64,000 nt of DNA from Ensifer sp. LCM 4579 (GCF_001854885.1 NZ_MDDV01000024.1:124001-188000); one strand, 5' to 3'. Counted from the stretch's first letter, positions 53,424-63,712 are shown. Notes: generated from the letters alone by a model not told the origin. Program-made: numbers and translations.

Positions 53424-54018
53424 CCATCGATCCTGTTGCGTCCGTTTCAATCGGCGCCCGCTCATCGAGCGCCAGGTTCAGCTTCAATACATTGACGGCC
53501 GGCGCACCGAATATCCCGAAAAACGGCGTTTCGATATGCAAGTCGACCATGCGGTGCAGGTCCTGGGCGGAAAGACCTCTCGCCTTGGCAATGCGCGCTA
53601 TCTGTAGATAGGCGCTTTCGGGGGAAATGTGCGGGTCGAGACCGCTTGCCGAAGAAGTTACGAGATCGATCGGCACCCGCCGGCTGCCTGACTCCGCCGC
53701 GATCGTCCGGGCTCGCTCGCCGACCGCGTTGACCAATTCGCGGTTCGTCGGCGCAAGGTTTGTGCCGCCTGAAGATGCCGCATCGTAATCGACGGCGGAC
53801 GGGCGACCATGAAAATATTCCGGCTGCTCGAACGTCTGCCCGATGTACTCGGAGCCGATCACGACGCCATTACGGGTGATCAAGCTCGCATTGGCCTGGT
53901 GGGGGAACAGGGCCTGCCCGGCCGCCGTCATTGCCAAAGGATAGGCGACGCCGGTCAGCAGGATCATGATCGCCAGCAGGGTGATTGCCGGTCTTATCTG
54001 CGAAATCATCGTCTTCAT
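53401..54018 (-). CDS. kdpC: Potassium-transporting ATPase subunit KdpC
   Basis: Single-span subunit of 205 residues assisting KdpA/KdpB. The N-terminal helix is ITLLAIMILLTGVAYPLAMT. The periplasmic part has GSEYIGQTFEQPEYFHGRPS, DYDAASSGGTNLAPTN, VPIDLVTSSASGLDPHISPE and a terminal GIFGAPAVNVLKLNLAL, all KdpC hallmarks. It follows kdpB by 5 bp and overlaps kdpD. Confidence 0.95.
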   Translation of the reverse strand: MKTMISQIRPAITLLAIMILLTGVAYPLAMTAAGQALFPHQANASLITRNGVVIGSEYIGQTFEQPEYFHGRPSAVDYDAASSGGTNLAPTNRELVNAVGERARTIAAESGSRRVPIDLVTSSASGLDPHISPESAYLQIARIAKARGLSAQDLHRMVDLHIETPFFGIFGAPAVNVLKLNLALDERAPIETDATGSMDGASTER

Positions 54019-54023
54019 CCTTC

Positions 54024-56075
54024 TTACACAAGACCGAGCGCGGAGACCGCGACGTCGATAGCCTTGATGCCGGCGAACGGCACGACCAGGCCGCCCAGCC
54101 CGTAGATCAACAGATTGCGCCGCAGCAACTCGCCCGCCGTCGTCGGAGAATAGCGAACGCCGCGCAAGGCGAGCGGAATCAGGGCGAAGATGACCAGCGC
54201 GTTGAAGATCACGGCCGAGAGGATGGCACTTGCCGGGCTCGCCAAATCCATGATGTTGAGCGCCTGCAGGCCGGGATAGGCGGTGATGAACAGGGCAGGC
54301 AGGATGGCGAAATACTTCGCCACGTCGTTGGCGATCGAGAAGGTGGTCAGCGCGCCACGGCTGATCAGGAGTTGCTTGCCGACCAGCACCACTTCGATGA
54401 GCTTGGTCGGATCGCTATCGAGATCGATCAGGTTACCGGCTTCCTTGGCCGCCGGCGTGCCGGTATTCATCGCCACACCGATGTCGGCCTGGGCCAGTGC
54501 CGGTGCATCGTTGGAACCGTCGCCGCACATGGCCACCAGCTTGCCTTCGGCCTGCTCCTGGCGGATCAATTCCAGCTTCTTTTCCGGCGTCGCCTCAGCG
54601 AGGAAATCATCGACACCGGCCTCTGCCGCGATCGCGGCGGCGGTCAGCGGGTTGTCGCCGGTGATCATCACCGTGCGGATCCCCAAGCGCCGGAGCTCGG
54701 CGAAGCGCTCGCGAATGCCAGGCTTGATAATGTCCTTCAGGTGGATCACCCCGAGGATGCGCCGGTCGCGCGCGACGACTAGCGGCGTCCCACCCGACTT
54801 GCCGATACTCTCAACGATGCGCGTGAGATCAAGGCTCGCCTTTGCCCCGGCATAGTGGAGCATGGCATCGCTCGCGCCCTTGCGGACTTCGCCTCCATCC
54901 GTCAGATCGGCGCCTGAAAGACGGGTCTGCGCGCTGAAGGGCACGAATTCTCCAACCCGTTCCCGAAGTGCATCGACCTCCCTGCCCAGCATCTTGTGGG
55001 CCAGATCGACGATGGACTTGCCTTCCGGCGTCTCGTCGGGAAACGAGGCGAGCAAGGCGGTTTCGATCAGCTCGCGCTCGCTCACACCTGGCAGGGGCAT
55101 GAAGGCGTCGGCCATGCGGTTGCCGAACGTGATGGTGCCGGTCTTGTCGAGCAGCAGCGTATCGACGTCGCCCGCCGCCTCGACCGCACGGCCCGACTTG
55201 GCGATGACATTGGCCTTCACCAGCCGGTCCATGCCGGCAATGCCGATGGCCGACAGGAGGCCGCCGATGGTCGTTGGTATGAGCGTGACCAGCAGCGCCA
55301 CCAGGAAGGCGACGGGGATCGAGGTGCCGGAGAAAAGCGCGAAGGGTTCCAGCGTCACGACGACCAGAACGAAGATGATGGTCATGCCGACGAGCAGGAT
55401 GTTGAGTGCGATCTCGTTCGGCGTCTTCTGGCGCTCCGCTCCCTCGACCATGGCGATCATGCGGTCGAGGAAGCTCTTGCCGGGCTCGGCGGTGACGCGG
55501 ATCACCAGCCAGTCCGAGACCAGACGCGTGCCGCCGGTGACGGCCGAACGGTCGCCGCCCGACTCGCGGATCACCGGCGCCGATTCGCCCGTGATGGCCG
55601 ACTCGTCCACCGATGCGACCCCTTCGATCACTTCACCGTCGGCAGGGATCAGGTCGCCGGCCTCCACCAGAACGACGTCGTCCTTGCGAAGCCTCTGGCT
55701 GGACACGAGCTCGAAATTCTCATGGACGGCCGGGTCTCCGGTGAGGCGCCGGCATTCGGTTTCCGCTTGTGTCGCGCGCAGGCTGTCGGCGCGCGCCTTA
55801 CCCCGGCCCTCGGCGATCGCCTCCGCGAAATTGGCGAACAGCACCGTCACCCATAGCCAGAAGGCGATCTGGCCGACTGTGCCGGTCATCGCTGCTCCGA
55901 TGACGAGATCACGAAGAAAAATGAATGTCGTGAGCAACGCGACCACGCCGGTGACGAACATGACCGGGTTGCGGGAAAGCACGCGCGGATCGAGCTTGGC
56001 GACGGCGCTACGCGCCGCCTGGGCGGCGAGCGCCCGGTCGAACAAAGAAAAGTCCTTGCGCTTATGCTTGGTCAT
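54024..56075 (-). CDS. kdpB: Potassium-transporting P-type ATPase catalytic subunit KdpB
   Basis: P-type ATPase of 683 residues that powers Kdp. The phosphorylation motif is [13 protein letters not shown] near residue 310, with [18 protein letters not shown] (actuator TGE) near residue 160. The hinge is [20 protein letters not shown] followed by [20 protein letters not shown] near residue 520. Membrane spans occur at residues 35-90, 220-290 and the C-terminus. It lies 9 bp after kdpA. It is intact even though kdpA is frameshifted. Confidence 0.96.
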   Translation of the reverse strand: MTKHKRKDFSLFDRALAAQAARSAVAKLDPRVLSRNPVMFVTGVVALLTTFIFLRDLVIGAAMTGTVGQIAFWLWVTVLFANFAEAIAEGRGKARADSLRATQAETECRRLTGDPAVHENFELVSSQRLRKDDVVLVEAGDLIPADGEVIEGVASVDESAITGESAPVIRESGGDRSAVTGGTRLVSDWLVIRVTAEPGKSFLDRMIAMVEGAERQKTPNEIALNILLVGMTIIFVLVVVTLEPFALFSGTSIPVAFLVALLVTLIPTTIGGLLSAIGIAGMDRLVKANVIAKSGRAVEAAGDVDTLLLDKTGTITFGNRMADAFMPLPGVSERELIETALLASFPDETPEGKSIVDLAHKMLGREVDALRERVGEFVPFSAQTRLSGADLTDGGEVRKGASDAMLHYAGAKASLDLTRIVESIGKSGGTPLVVARDRRILGVIHLKDIIKPGIRERFAELRRLGIRTVMITGDNPLTAAAIAAEAGVDDFLAEATPEKKLELIRQEQAEGKLVAMCGDGSNDAPALAQADIGVAMNTGTPAAKEAGNLIDLDSDPTKLIEVVLVGKQLLISRGALTTFSIANDVAKYFAILPALFITAYPGLQALNIMDLASPASAILSAVIFNALVIFALIPLALRGVRYSPTTAGELLRRNLLIYGLGGLVVPFAGIKAIDVAVSALGLV

Positions 56076-56084
56076 CGAAACACC

Positions 56085-57789
56085 TCAGAACGTCTGGTCG
56101 GCAAGCATCGCCACCTGTTCGGCGATCGGGCCGAGGGCGAGTGCCGGAAAGAAAGTGAGGCCGCCGAGGATCAGGACGACCACCGTGAGCAGGACGACAA
56201 AGAGCGGACCGTGGGTCGGAAACGTGCCGGCCGAGGCCGGTGCTGGCGTCTTCGTCGCAAGCGCCCCGGCAATCGCCAGCATCGGCACGATGAAGGCGTA
56301 GCGGCCGAGAAGCATGGCGATTCCCTGTAGCGTCGTGTGGAACGGCAGGTTGGCGCCGAAGCCGGCGAAGGCCGAACCGTTGTTGCCGGTGGCCGAGGAA
56401 TAGGCGTAGAGGATCTCCGAGAGCCCATGGGGGCCGGGATCCTGAACCGCAGCCAGGGCGGACGGAACAATGGCGGCAACCGCGCCGAAGACCAGGATGC
56501 CGACCGGCATCGACAGGAAGGCGAGGACCGCGAGCTTGACTTCCTTCGCCTCGATTTTCTTGCCGAGATATTCCGGTGTGCGCCCGACCATCAGACCGGC
56601 GAGGAACACGGTGAGCACCACGAAGAGCAGCATGCCGTAGAAACCGGCGCCGACACCGCCGAAGATGACCTCGCCCACCTGCATGTTGAGCAGAAGCGCA
56701 AGCCCGGCGAGCGGCGTGAAGCTGTCATGCATGGAGTTGACCGAGCCGTTGGAGGCGGCTGTCGTGGCCTCGGCCCAGAGCGCGGAAAGACCGGTTCCGA
56801 AGCGGACTTCCTTGCCCTCCATGTTTCCTGCCGCCTGGTCGATCGGCAGTGTGTCATAGAGTGTGTTGCCGTGAATCTCCGCGCCGTATACGACGGCAAG
56901 CCCGACGACGAACAGGATGCCCATGGCGGCGAAGATTGCGATCCCCTGCCGCTTGTCCTTCACCATATGTCCGAACAGGAAGCAGAAGGCAGCCGGGATC
57001 AGCAGGATGTAGAGCAGTTGCAGCAGGTTCGAGAGCTGCGTCGGGTTCTCGAGCGGATGCGCGGAATTGACGTTGAAGAAGCCGCCGCCATTGGTGCCGA
57101 GCTGTTTGATGGCGATCTGCGAGGCGGCAGGTCCCTGTGCGATAAGCTGCTTTGCGCCCTCCAGCGTGGTTGCCGGCACATAGGCGCTGAGCGTCTGCGG
57201 CACCCTGCCAGATGAGCACAAGCGCTCCGATGATCGACAGCGGCAGCAGGACGTAGAGAATTGAGCGGGTCATATCGACCCAGAAATTGCCGATCGACCT
57301 GACGTTGCGGGCCGCAAAGCCGCGGATCACCGCGACGGCCACGGCAATGCCCGTGGCAGCCGAGACGAAGTTCTGCACCGTGAGCCCGACCATTTGGCTG
57401 AAGTAGGACAGCGTCGTTTCGCCTCCATAGGCCTGCCAATTTGTGTTGGTGACGAAGCTGACGGCCGTGTTGAAGGCAAGGTCCGGGGGCAACGGCGCCA
57501 GGCCTTCCGGGTTCCACGGAAGGAGATGCTGCAGGCGCAGCATGGCGTAAAGGAACAGCCAGCCGGCGAAGTTGAAGACCAGAAGCGAGAGCGCATAGCG
57601 CGTCCAGTGCTGGTCCTGCATTGCAGCCTTGCCGGCAGCCGCATAGATGCCTTGCTCCACCGGCACGAGCACCGGGGAAAGCAGCGTGCGCTCGCCCTGG
57701 AAGATCCGCGCCATGTAGCCGCCGAGCGGCCAGGCGAGCGCGACCAAGATGGCTGCATAAAGCAGGAACTGAAGAATATCGCTAGCCAC
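56085..57789 (-). pseudogene. kdpA: Potassium-channel subunit KdpA with a frameshift
   Basis: Read across the shift this is a near-complete KdpA of about 567 residues. The first frame (GTG 57789, [20 protein letters not shown]) contains filter loop 1 ([14 protein letters not shown]) and ends normally at [11 protein letters not shown]. The next family residues, [20 protein letters not shown], are in another frame and run to the true stop, with loops [34 protein letters not shown] and [14 protein letters not shown] intact. The shift is at the G run 57203-57205 (C on the plus strand): two bases lost or one gained. Everything else is conserved, so a recent mutation or assembly error is likely. 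Confidence 0.85.
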
Positions 57790-57799
57790 TTCGCCCTCC

Positions 57800-57886
57800 T
57801 CAGAATCGCTCCGGCCGCAGCAATGCGACCGTGAGGTAGGCAAGAAGTGCCAGAGCGACAGCGCCGCCGATGAAATACTCGATCAT
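57800..57886 (-). CDS. kdpF: Potassium-transporting ATPase small subunit KdpF
   Basis: A 28-residue single-span peptide, [20 protein letters not shown] followed by ALLRPERF. The C-terminal L-x-x-PERF is the hallmark of KdpF. It lies 10 bp before kdpA and stabilises the KdpABC complex. Confidence 0.9.
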   Translation of the reverse strand: MIEYFIGGAVALALLAYLTVALLRPERF

Positions 57887-57896
57887 CGCCGGCACC

Positions 57897-57980
57897 TCAC
57901 AGGCGCTCACAGGCGCGCACCGCGACTGCGAAGGCCAGAAAGCCGCCGACGGCGAGCGCGACGTAGATAAGGTCGAACAT
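57897..57980 (-). CDS. Second tiny membrane ORF upstream of kdpF
   Basis: A 27-residue ORF, MFDLIYVALAVGGFLAFAVA then VRACERL: one membrane span with a short C-terminal CERL tail. It ends 10 bp before kdpF. An alternative ATG at 57998 adds MKGIRL. Short ORFs of this type precede kdpF in various bacteria (from memory), so I think it is translated and part of the kdp operon; no function is assigned. Confidence 0.6.
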   Translation of the reverse strand: MFDLIYVALAVGGFLAFAVAVRACERL

Positions 57981-58062
57981 GAGCCGAATCCCTTTCATGG
58001 ATATCGGCCCGAGAAATGGCGCTACCGGGCGTAAGGGCGCCATGCCGAAGACGAGGCGAGGT

Positions 58063-58079
58063 CGTAAAGAATGCGTAAG
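58063..58079 (-). promoter_or_regulatory. Candidate KdpE-binding direct repeat at the kdp promoter
   Basis: On the minus strand CTTACGCATTCTTTACG has TTACG half-sites spaced exactly 11 bp, as expected for an OmpR-family dimer. A third CTTACG occurs at about 58030. The site is 85 bp before the first kdp ORF. Confidence 0.4.
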
Positions 58080-58151
58080 GAACGACGCGAGGATCGCAGA
58101 CGGAAAGCGCGCCCGTGTTCAGACGGGGGCGCAAACAGGGATGCGTTGCCC

Positions 58152-59081
58152 TTACAAAGATGGAGAGGGTGCTGTCCGAGGCTGCCCCGCCGCATCGCGA
58201 AAGAGTAGAGCAATCGCTGTGATCACGAGCAGGCTGCCCGGCAGCCACTGCCAGCCGATGACGTCCGGCCGGGTCACGAACAGCACCAGCATTGAAACGA
58301 ACGGGACGAGATAGCTGTAGGCTGTCACCGTGCCCGGCGTAAGCGCACCGGTTCCACGCTGCATCAGCCAGAACGTCGCACCGCTCGAAAAGACACCCAG
58401 ATAGGCAACCAGCAACACGTCTCCAGAACGCATTCGCGACAGTGCGGCAAACGGCTCGGCGACAAATCCGGCAAGGGCGATCAGAACGCCGCCCACGGCC
58501 AGACTCCAGAAGGTGCGCACGGCCGCGTCGGGAGACAGAATGCCCCGCGCCAGCCCCCATTTGGACAGGACCGGATAAAGCGCTGTCGCAATGCATCCCA
58601 GGAAAAAGGCAACCTCGCCCCAGCCGAACTGCAATGTCGTCAGATCGCCACCGCTCTGGGCGAGCGCCAGTGCCAGGCCTCCGACCGCCCCCAGTGCGAG
58701 GATGGCCAGCAGGCGATGGGCGCGCGCTTCCACACCAAAAACCCGGCCGAGGCCATAGGCCAGCAGCGGCATGGAAACGAATAGAGCCGACATGGAAAGC
58801 GCGCTCACCCGATGCGCGGCCCAGAACATGACGCCGAAGAAGCCGGCCAAGCAGAAGCCCATGGCCGCGTACAGCAGGATGCCCTGCAGGTTCGGCACCG
58901 CCGGCCCGGCGCGCCATATCATCGGCAGCATCGCAAGTGCGGCGATTGCAAAGCGCATCGCCGTCAGAAGCAGCGGCGGGAGCCCGTCGCTCAGGAGGCC
59001 GACAACCGGGAAGGACGCACCGACGATCAAGGCCCAGAGCAGCATCCCCAAATGCGCGCCTGTCACATTACTGTCCTTCAC
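58152..59081 (-). CDS. EamA/DMT-superfamily membrane exporter
   Basis: Ten-span transporter of 309 residues with two EamA repeats: LGMLLWALIVGASFPVVGLL to the middle, and the second from GWGEVAFFLGCIATALYPVL. Conserved segments are LTAMRFAIAALAMLPMIWRA and LMQRGTGALTPGTVTAYSYLVPF. The start is taken as GTG 59081 with GGAGAAGAAC directly upstream. It follows the nitroreductase gene by 83 bp, with palindromes in between. The substrate is unknown (metabolite or amino-acid efflux is usual). Confidence 0.87.
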   Translation of the reverse strand: MKDSNVTGAHLGMLLWALIVGASFPVVGLLSDGLPPLLLTAMRFAIAALAMLPMIWRAGPAVPNLQGILLYAAMGFCLAGFFGVMFWAAHRVSALSMSALFVSMPLLAYGLGRVFGVEARAHRLLAILALGAVGGLALALAQSGGDLTTLQFGWGEVAFFLGCIATALYPVLSKWGLARGILSPDAAVRTFWSLAVGGVLIALAGFVAEPFAALSRMRSGDVLLVAYLGVFSSGATFWLMQRGTGALTPGTVTAYSYLVPFVSMLVLFVTRPDVIGWQWLPGSLLVITAIALLFRDAAGQPRTAPSPSL

Positions 59082-59101
59082 TGTTCTTCTCCTTCGTCGG
59101 T

Positions 59102-59148
59102 ACTTGTACCAAGTCTCGATGATAGGAACCGATAGGATCCTATCATCG
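59102..59148 (-). promoter_or_regulatory. Cluster of palindromes between the nitroreductase and EamA genes
   Basis: CGATGATAGG (59117) pairs with CCTATCATCG (59139). Nested inside is the perfect palindrome GATAGGATCCTATC (59131-59144). ACTTG-GTA-CAAGT (59102-59114, minus strand) is a separate palindrome. There is no T-tract, so this is more like an operator region for the EamA gene than a terminator. Confidence 0.55.
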
Positions 59149-59164
59149 GGATGCCACACGGGCT

Positions 59165-59782
59165 TCAGAGGGTTTCCAGGACGCGGGAAACCGGCAGTCG
59201 CGGCTTTTGCGGCCAATTGCCTTCGCGGGCGTAGCCCACCGCGATCAGCACCACGGGGATATCGTCGGCGGCAAGACCGAATTGGCGCGCAACGGCCGTT
59301 GGATCGAAGCCGACCATGGGCCCGGTGGCAAGCCCGTACGCTTCCGCCGCGAACATCAGAAAGGCGGCGCCGAGTGTTGCCGTGCGAACCGCCTCGTCAC
59401 GCTGCATTTGCGGATTGTCGCTATAGGTGCTTTCCACCGCCTCCGCCCAGGCGCCGACCATCGTCGCCGGCATGAAGCCTGCCTCCACGGATGGCCGGAG
59501 GCGCCCGTCCACGACGGTGTGCGAGGGCAGCTGTCCGCAAACAATGTAGGTGACCGCGGCCTCGGTCACCTTGGCCTGCCCGTAGGCGGCGGCCCGAAGG
59601 CGCGCTTTCGCCTCAGCTGTTCTGACGGCAATGAAGCGCCAGTTCTGGAGATTGTAGGCGGTGGGTGCGCGCGTCGCCAGCCTTGTAAGCTCCTCGATCT
59701 GCTCATCCGTAAGCGCCTTCTCGGCATCGAACAAGTTCGTGGAGACGCGGCCTTCGATAGCGGCAATGATAGGGTTCTTCAT
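59165..59782 (-). CDS. Nitroreductase-family protein
   Basis: FMN-dependent NAD(P)H nitroreductase-like protein of 205 residues, starting MKNPIIAAIEGRVSTNLFD. Flavin-site features are the early Arg of EGRVSTN, LATRAPTAYNLQNWRFIAVR near residue 40, and VVLIAVGYAREGNWPQKPRL near the C-terminus. The physiological substrate is unknown. It is divergent from a LysR gene, which probably regulates it, and is followed by an EamA exporter. Confidence 0.87.
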   Translation of the reverse strand: MKNPIIAAIEGRVSTNLFDAEKALTDEQIEELTRLATRAPTAYNLQNWRFIAVRTAEAKARLRAAAYGQAKVTEAAVTYIVCGQLPSHTVVDGRLRPSVEAGFMPATMVGAWAEAVESTYSDNPQMQRDEAVRTATLGAAFLMFAAEAYGLATGPMVGFDPTAVARQFGLAADDIPVVLIAVGYAREGNWPQKPRLPVSRVLETL

Positions 59783-59920
59783 CTGTCTCGACCTTTGGCA
59801 TTCGTATGGTTCTTTTGTCCTGGCAGGTGTGCCGCTGACGAGGTCGATATTATTCCTTCCTGTCATCTCGATAATCCTCTATCCAGTACCGGAACTCACA
59901 ACTGTCGGTGAACAATCACC

Positions 59921-60814
59921 ATGGATCAATTGCAGGCCATTAAGGTGTTTCGCCAAACGGTGGAGCAGGGCTCTTTCGCGGAAGCCGCGCGACGGATGGG
60001 GCTTTCGCCCGCTTCCGTCAGCAAGAATATCCGGGAGCTGGAGGCGTTTTTGCGCGTGCGCCCAATCAACCGCACGACGCGCCGCATGAGCCTGACGGAA
60101 GCCGGTCAGCGCTACTTCGAGCAGATCGCCCGCATTCTCGACGATCTTGCAGAAGCCGACGATTCGCTTGGACCCATGCAGCGCATGCCAAGCGGTCTGT
60201 TGCGGGTAAGTGCGCCGATGGCCTTCACGCTGACGCGCCTGTCGGACGCGATTGTCGGCTTTCTGGACCGCTATCCCGACCTGACACTTGACCTGAAGCT
60301 CGAGGATCGCCGGGTTGACCTCGTCAAGGAGGGAATCGACCTCGCCATTCGCGGCACCGACCGGCTTGAGGATTCCAGTCTGATCGCGCGCAAGCTGATG
60401 ACGCTGCAGCATGTGATCTGTGCCTCGCCGGACTACTTCGCGCGGGCCGGATGGCCGCGCGAGCCGGAGGATCTGCGCTCGCACAATTGCGTGCAGTTCA
60501 CGCTCTCGGGCCATGTTCAGGAATGGTCCTTTGCGCGGGAGGGGCGCACTGCGCGGGTGGCGATCAGCGGCCGCTACAAGGTCACGACCAGCCTTGCAGT
60601 CCGCGACGCTCTGCTTGCCGGCTTCGGGTTGAGCCTTATTCCGCGAATCTATGTGGAGAAGGACATCGCGGAAGGAAGGCTCACGACGGCGCTGGACGAC
60701 TGGGCGCCGGTCGAGACCTCAATCTATGTTGTCTACCCCTCCCGTCAGTATGTTCTGCCTAAGGTACGCGCCTTCGTGGATTTCCTCATCGACGAGATGC
60801 GGGACGAGAGCTGA
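59921..60814 (+). CDS. LysR-family transcriptional regulator
   Basis: Regulator of 297 residues. The N-terminal winged helix is FRQTVEQGSFAEAARRMGLS followed by PASVSKNIRELEAFLRVRPI. The C-terminal effector domain runs from about residue 90 (SGLLRVSAPMAFTLTRLSDA). It belongs to the AaeR/DsdC-like single-gene control group by look (RYPDLTLDLKLEDRRVDLVK). It is divergent from the nitroreductase gene, with a 138-bp shared promoter region. Confidence 0.92.
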   Translation: MDQLQAIKVFRQTVEQGSFAEAARRMGLSPASVSKNIRELEAFLRVRPINRTTRRMSLTEAGQRYFEQIARILDDLAEADDSLGPMQRMPSGLLRVSAPMAFTLTRLSDAIVGFLDRYPDLTLDLKLEDRRVDLVKEGIDLAIRGTDRLEDSSLIARKLMTLQHVICASPDYFARAGWPREPEDLRSHNCVQFTLSGHVQEWSFAREGRTARVAISGRYKVTTSLAVRDALLAGFGLSLIPRIYVEKDIAEGRLTTALDDWAPVETSIYVVYPSRQYVLPKVRAFVDFLIDEMRDES

Positions 60815-60946
60815 GATTATGGCCGTGCAGGAATCGGAGCTCTAAATTCATCATCAGATGCCGTACTGCTTCCCAGAGCCACGAACAACTTCATCTTCGG
60901 TTTCAAATGCTTTTCAGCACCTGCCGCAAACGCTAGTCATACCGCC

Positions 60947-61429
60947 ATGCACATTCGCCCCGCCTCACCCGCTGACACTGCCGCCATCTGGTCGATCATC
61001 GAGCCCGTGATCCGAGCGGGAGAGACCTATGCGCTCGATCCCAACCTGAGCCGGGCGGAAGCTCTTGCCTACTGGATGGGAGCAGACAAGGAGGTCTTCG
61101 TTGCCGAGCAATCGGGCGCCATTCTCGGCACCTACTATATGCGCCCCAATCAGGCTGGCGGTGGTCGCCATGTCTGCAACTGCGGATATGTCACAGCGCC
61201 CGATGCGACCGGTAAGGGCGTCGCACGCGCTATGTGCGAACACTCATTGGCGACCGCTCGCGACCGCGGGTATCGGGCAATGCAGTTCAACTTCGTGGTG
61301 AGCACCAACCAGCGCGCCATTTCGCTATGGCAGAAAATGGGCTTTGAAGTCGTGGGCACCCTGCCCGGGGCGTTCAGACACCCGACACATGGCTATGTCG
61401 ACGCCTTCGTCATGTATCAAGCGCTATAG
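60947..61429 (+). CDS. GNAT family N-acetyltransferase
   Basis: Acetyltransferase of 160 residues. It begins MHIRPASPADTAAIWSIIEP. The acetyl-CoA region is CNCGYVTAPDATGKGVARAM near residue 85, followed by RDRGYRAMQFNFVVSTNQRA and LWQKMGFEVVGTLPGAFRHP, which resembles phosphinothricin-acetyltransferase-like GNATs. The substrate is uncertain. Confidence 0.86.
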   Translation: MHIRPASPADTAAIWSIIEPVIRAGETYALDPNLSRAEALAYWMGADKEVFVAEQSGAILGTYYMRPNQAGGGRHVCNCGYVTAPDATGKGVARAMCEHSLATARDRGYRAMQFNFVVSTNQRAISLWQKMGFEVVGTLPGAFRHPTHGYVDAFVMYQAL

Positions 61430-61643
61430 ACGAAGTTGGCGTTCGCGGGCAAGCCTGGCGGAGCGCTGACGCATGGAAAAGGCCTGCCGCTACTCTCTGC
61501 CAAGGGCCTTACCCGCTACAGAACAATCTGCTTTCGGTCGGGGCGAATGCGGCAACCAGGCTCGCCGCTCGCCGGCTATGGTGATTGCGGTACGGGGCGT
61601 GCTGCGCCGATGCATCCACGAATCCGAAATAGAGAGGTCATGC

Positions 61644-62636
61644 ATGAAAACGCTGCTGCTCAAGAAGGATGAAGTCAGGCGGCTGATCGGCATGACGGAG
61701 GTCATCGGCGCGGTGGAAGAGGCTTACAAGGCCTTCAGCAGCGATCAGGTGGAACAACCCGACTATATCGGAATACATCTCCCCTCTCGCCGTGGAGAAA
61801 TCGACTTCAAGCTTGGCTATTACAAACCCAATGAAATCATCTCCATGAAAGCGCATTCTGGAGGGTTCGCCAACAACCCGGCAGAACACGGCGTGCCAAA
61901 TAGCATGGGCACCATTCTCCTGTTTGATGCCAGGTGCTGCGCGTTGATTTGCATCATGGATGGAAGCCTGATTACCGGCCTCAGAACGGGCGCGTCTGGA
62001 GCCGTCTCCGTCAAAGCACTGGCGAGAAAGAACGCCAGGACCGTCGCATCGATCGGCACAGGCAATCAGGCGAGAATGCAGATCCGGGCGATCAATGAGA
62101 TCATGAAGATCGAAGAGATCCATGCCTGGAGCCGCACGCCGGAAGCGCTTTCCAGGTACAAGTCGGACATCGAACGCGAATTCGGCATTCCCGTCATCGT
62201 CGCAAGTTCCAAGAAGGAAGCGGTTGAACAGGCCGATATCTTGATCACGACGACCCGGGGAAAAGGGGAGCTTGTGGAAGCGGATTGGGTGAAGCCCGGC
62301 ACACACGTCGTTGCGATCGGCACGGATCAGCGCGGCAAGCAGGAGCTGGATCCGGAACTCTTCAGGAACGCGAAAATCATCGTCGACTCGATCTCGCAAT
62401 GCACGGAAAAGGGCGAGACCTGGCATCCGCTGAATGAGAACATCATCACCAAAGAGGACATCCATGGCGAAATCGGCGAGGTCCTGTTGGGAAGGAAGCC
62501 CGGAAGAGAACGTGAGGACGAAATCACGATTTTCGATTCCACAGGCATGGCCATCCAAGACAATACGACGGCCAGCAAGATCTATCAGAACGCCATCGCC
62601 AATAACGTCGGCACCTTCTTTCAATTTTTCGAGTGA
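61644..62636 (+). CDS. Ornithine cyclodeaminase/mu-crystallin-family NAD(P) enzyme
   Basis: Protein of 330 residues. The N-terminal domain has [20 protein letters not shown] and [14 protein letters not shown]. The Rossmann motif is [20 protein letters not shown] near residue 135, preceded by [16 protein letters not shown], and [20 protein letters not shown] follows. Start at 61644 with AGAGAGG upstream. It overlaps the next gene by ATGA. A dehydratase/OCD pair like this occurs in ectoine degradation (EutB/EutC) and in the beta-hydroxyaspartate pathway (BhcB/BhcD iminosuccinate reductase); which applies here is unknown. Base composition looks lower in GC than the neighbours. Confidence 0.82.
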   Translation: MKTLLLKKDEVRRLIGMTEVIGAVEEAYKAFSSDQVEQPDYIGIHLPSRRGEIDFKLGYYKPNEIISMKAHSGGFANNPAEHGVPNSMGTILLFDARCCALICIMDGSLITGLRTGASGAVSVKALARKNARTVASIGTGNQARMQIRAINEIMKIEEIHAWSRTPEALSRYKSDIEREFGIPVIVASSKKEAVEQADILITTTRGKGELVEADWVKPGTHVVAIGTDQRGKQELDPELFRNAKIIVDSISQCTEKGETWHPLNENIITKEDIHGEIGEVLLGRKPGREREDEITIFDSTGMAIQDNTTASKIYQNAIANNVGTFFQFFE

Positions 62637-63613
62637 TGACCATGCGCAATTACCCCACCATTCAGGACATCCGCGAAGCCCGGGAACGGCTGAAACCGCA
62701 CGTCAGGCACACGCCGCTGTTGCGGGCGGACAAAATCGAGAAAGCCGCCGGTTGTCAGCTCTATCTCAAACCCGAAACCCTGCAGATCACCGGCGCATTC
62801 AAAATCCGCGGCGCCCTGAACAAGGTTCTCTCGCTCCCGAGAGAAGAGATCGCCAACGGCATCATCGCGACGTCGTCGGGCAACCATGCCCAGGGGCTGG
62901 CTTATGCCGCCAGGATGCTCGGCGTAAAGGCGATATTGGTGCTTCCGGTCACCACGCCCAAAATCAAGATCGAAAATACAAAGGCCCTCGGGGCAGACGT
63001 CATTCTTTTCGATGGCGACACCGCCGCTAGGTGGAAAAGGGTGTATGAAATCGCTGACGAAAATAAATACGTGGCTGTTCACGCGTTTGAGGACCCGATC
63101 GTGATGGCCGGTCAGGGGACGATCGGGTGTGAAATATTAGAGGACCTGAAAGATGTTGATACGGTCATCGTTCCCATCGGCGGCGGAGGCCTGATCTCGG
63201 GAATCGCGACCGCCATCAAAGAAACGAAACCAACGGTGCGCGTTATCGGGGCAGAGCCTGCCCTGACGCCGAAGTATTTTCATAGCCGCATCAACAAGGA
63301 GCGCACCTCGCTTCCCTTGAAGAACACGATTGCCGATGGCTTGAGGATAAGCGTTCCGGGTCAAAACCCGTATCCGATCATCGAAAAATATGTCGACGAG
63401 ATCGTTCTTGTCGAAGACGAGCACATCATCGCCGGGATGAGTGCCCTTGCCAAGGACGCGAAATTGATCGCTGAACCCGCCGCCTCGATCGGCGTTGGAG
63501 CACTGTTGGCGGGCAGCATAGACGTCAAGCCCGATGAAAAAGTCTGCGCGGTGTTGTCCGGCGGGAACTGGGATCTACGCGACCTCGCCGAGATATACAA
63601 CGCAGCCGAGTAA
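62633..63613 (+). CDS. Threonine/serine dehydratase-like PLP enzyme
   Basis: Fold-type II PLP enzyme of 326 residues. The PLP lysine lies in [20 protein letters not shown] near residue 55, with [20 protein letters not shown] near 85, the phosphate-binding [18 protein letters not shown] near 190, and [10 protein letters not shown] at the end. It is coupled to the OCD-like gene by an ATGA overlap. Possible substrates are threonine, hydroxyaspartate or an ectoine breakdown product; there is no C-terminal ACT domain, so it is the catabolic type. Confidence 0.88.
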   Translation: MMTMRNYPTIQDIREARERLKPHVRHTPLLRADKIEKAAGCQLYLKPETLQITGAFKIRGALNKVLSLPREEIANGIIATSSGNHAQGLAYAARMLGVKAILVLPVTTPKIKIENTKALGADVILFDGDTAARWKRVYEIADENKYVAVHAFEDPIVMAGQGTIGCEILEDLKDVDTVIVPIGGGGLISGIATAIKETKPTVRVIGAEPALTPKYFHSRINKERTSLPLKNTIADGLRISVPGQNPYPIIEKYVDEIVLVEDEHIIAGMSALAKDAKLIAEPAASIGVGALLAGSIDVKPDEKVCAVLSGGNWDLRDLAEIYNAAE

Positions 63614-63712
63614 TCAGGTTCAGCTTCGGTCTGTTCACCACCCGATCGCAGTCGAACGTCCACGACCGCAGGGTGCCTGCAGAAAATGATCGGGCGCGGC
63701 CGGCATGCGGAT

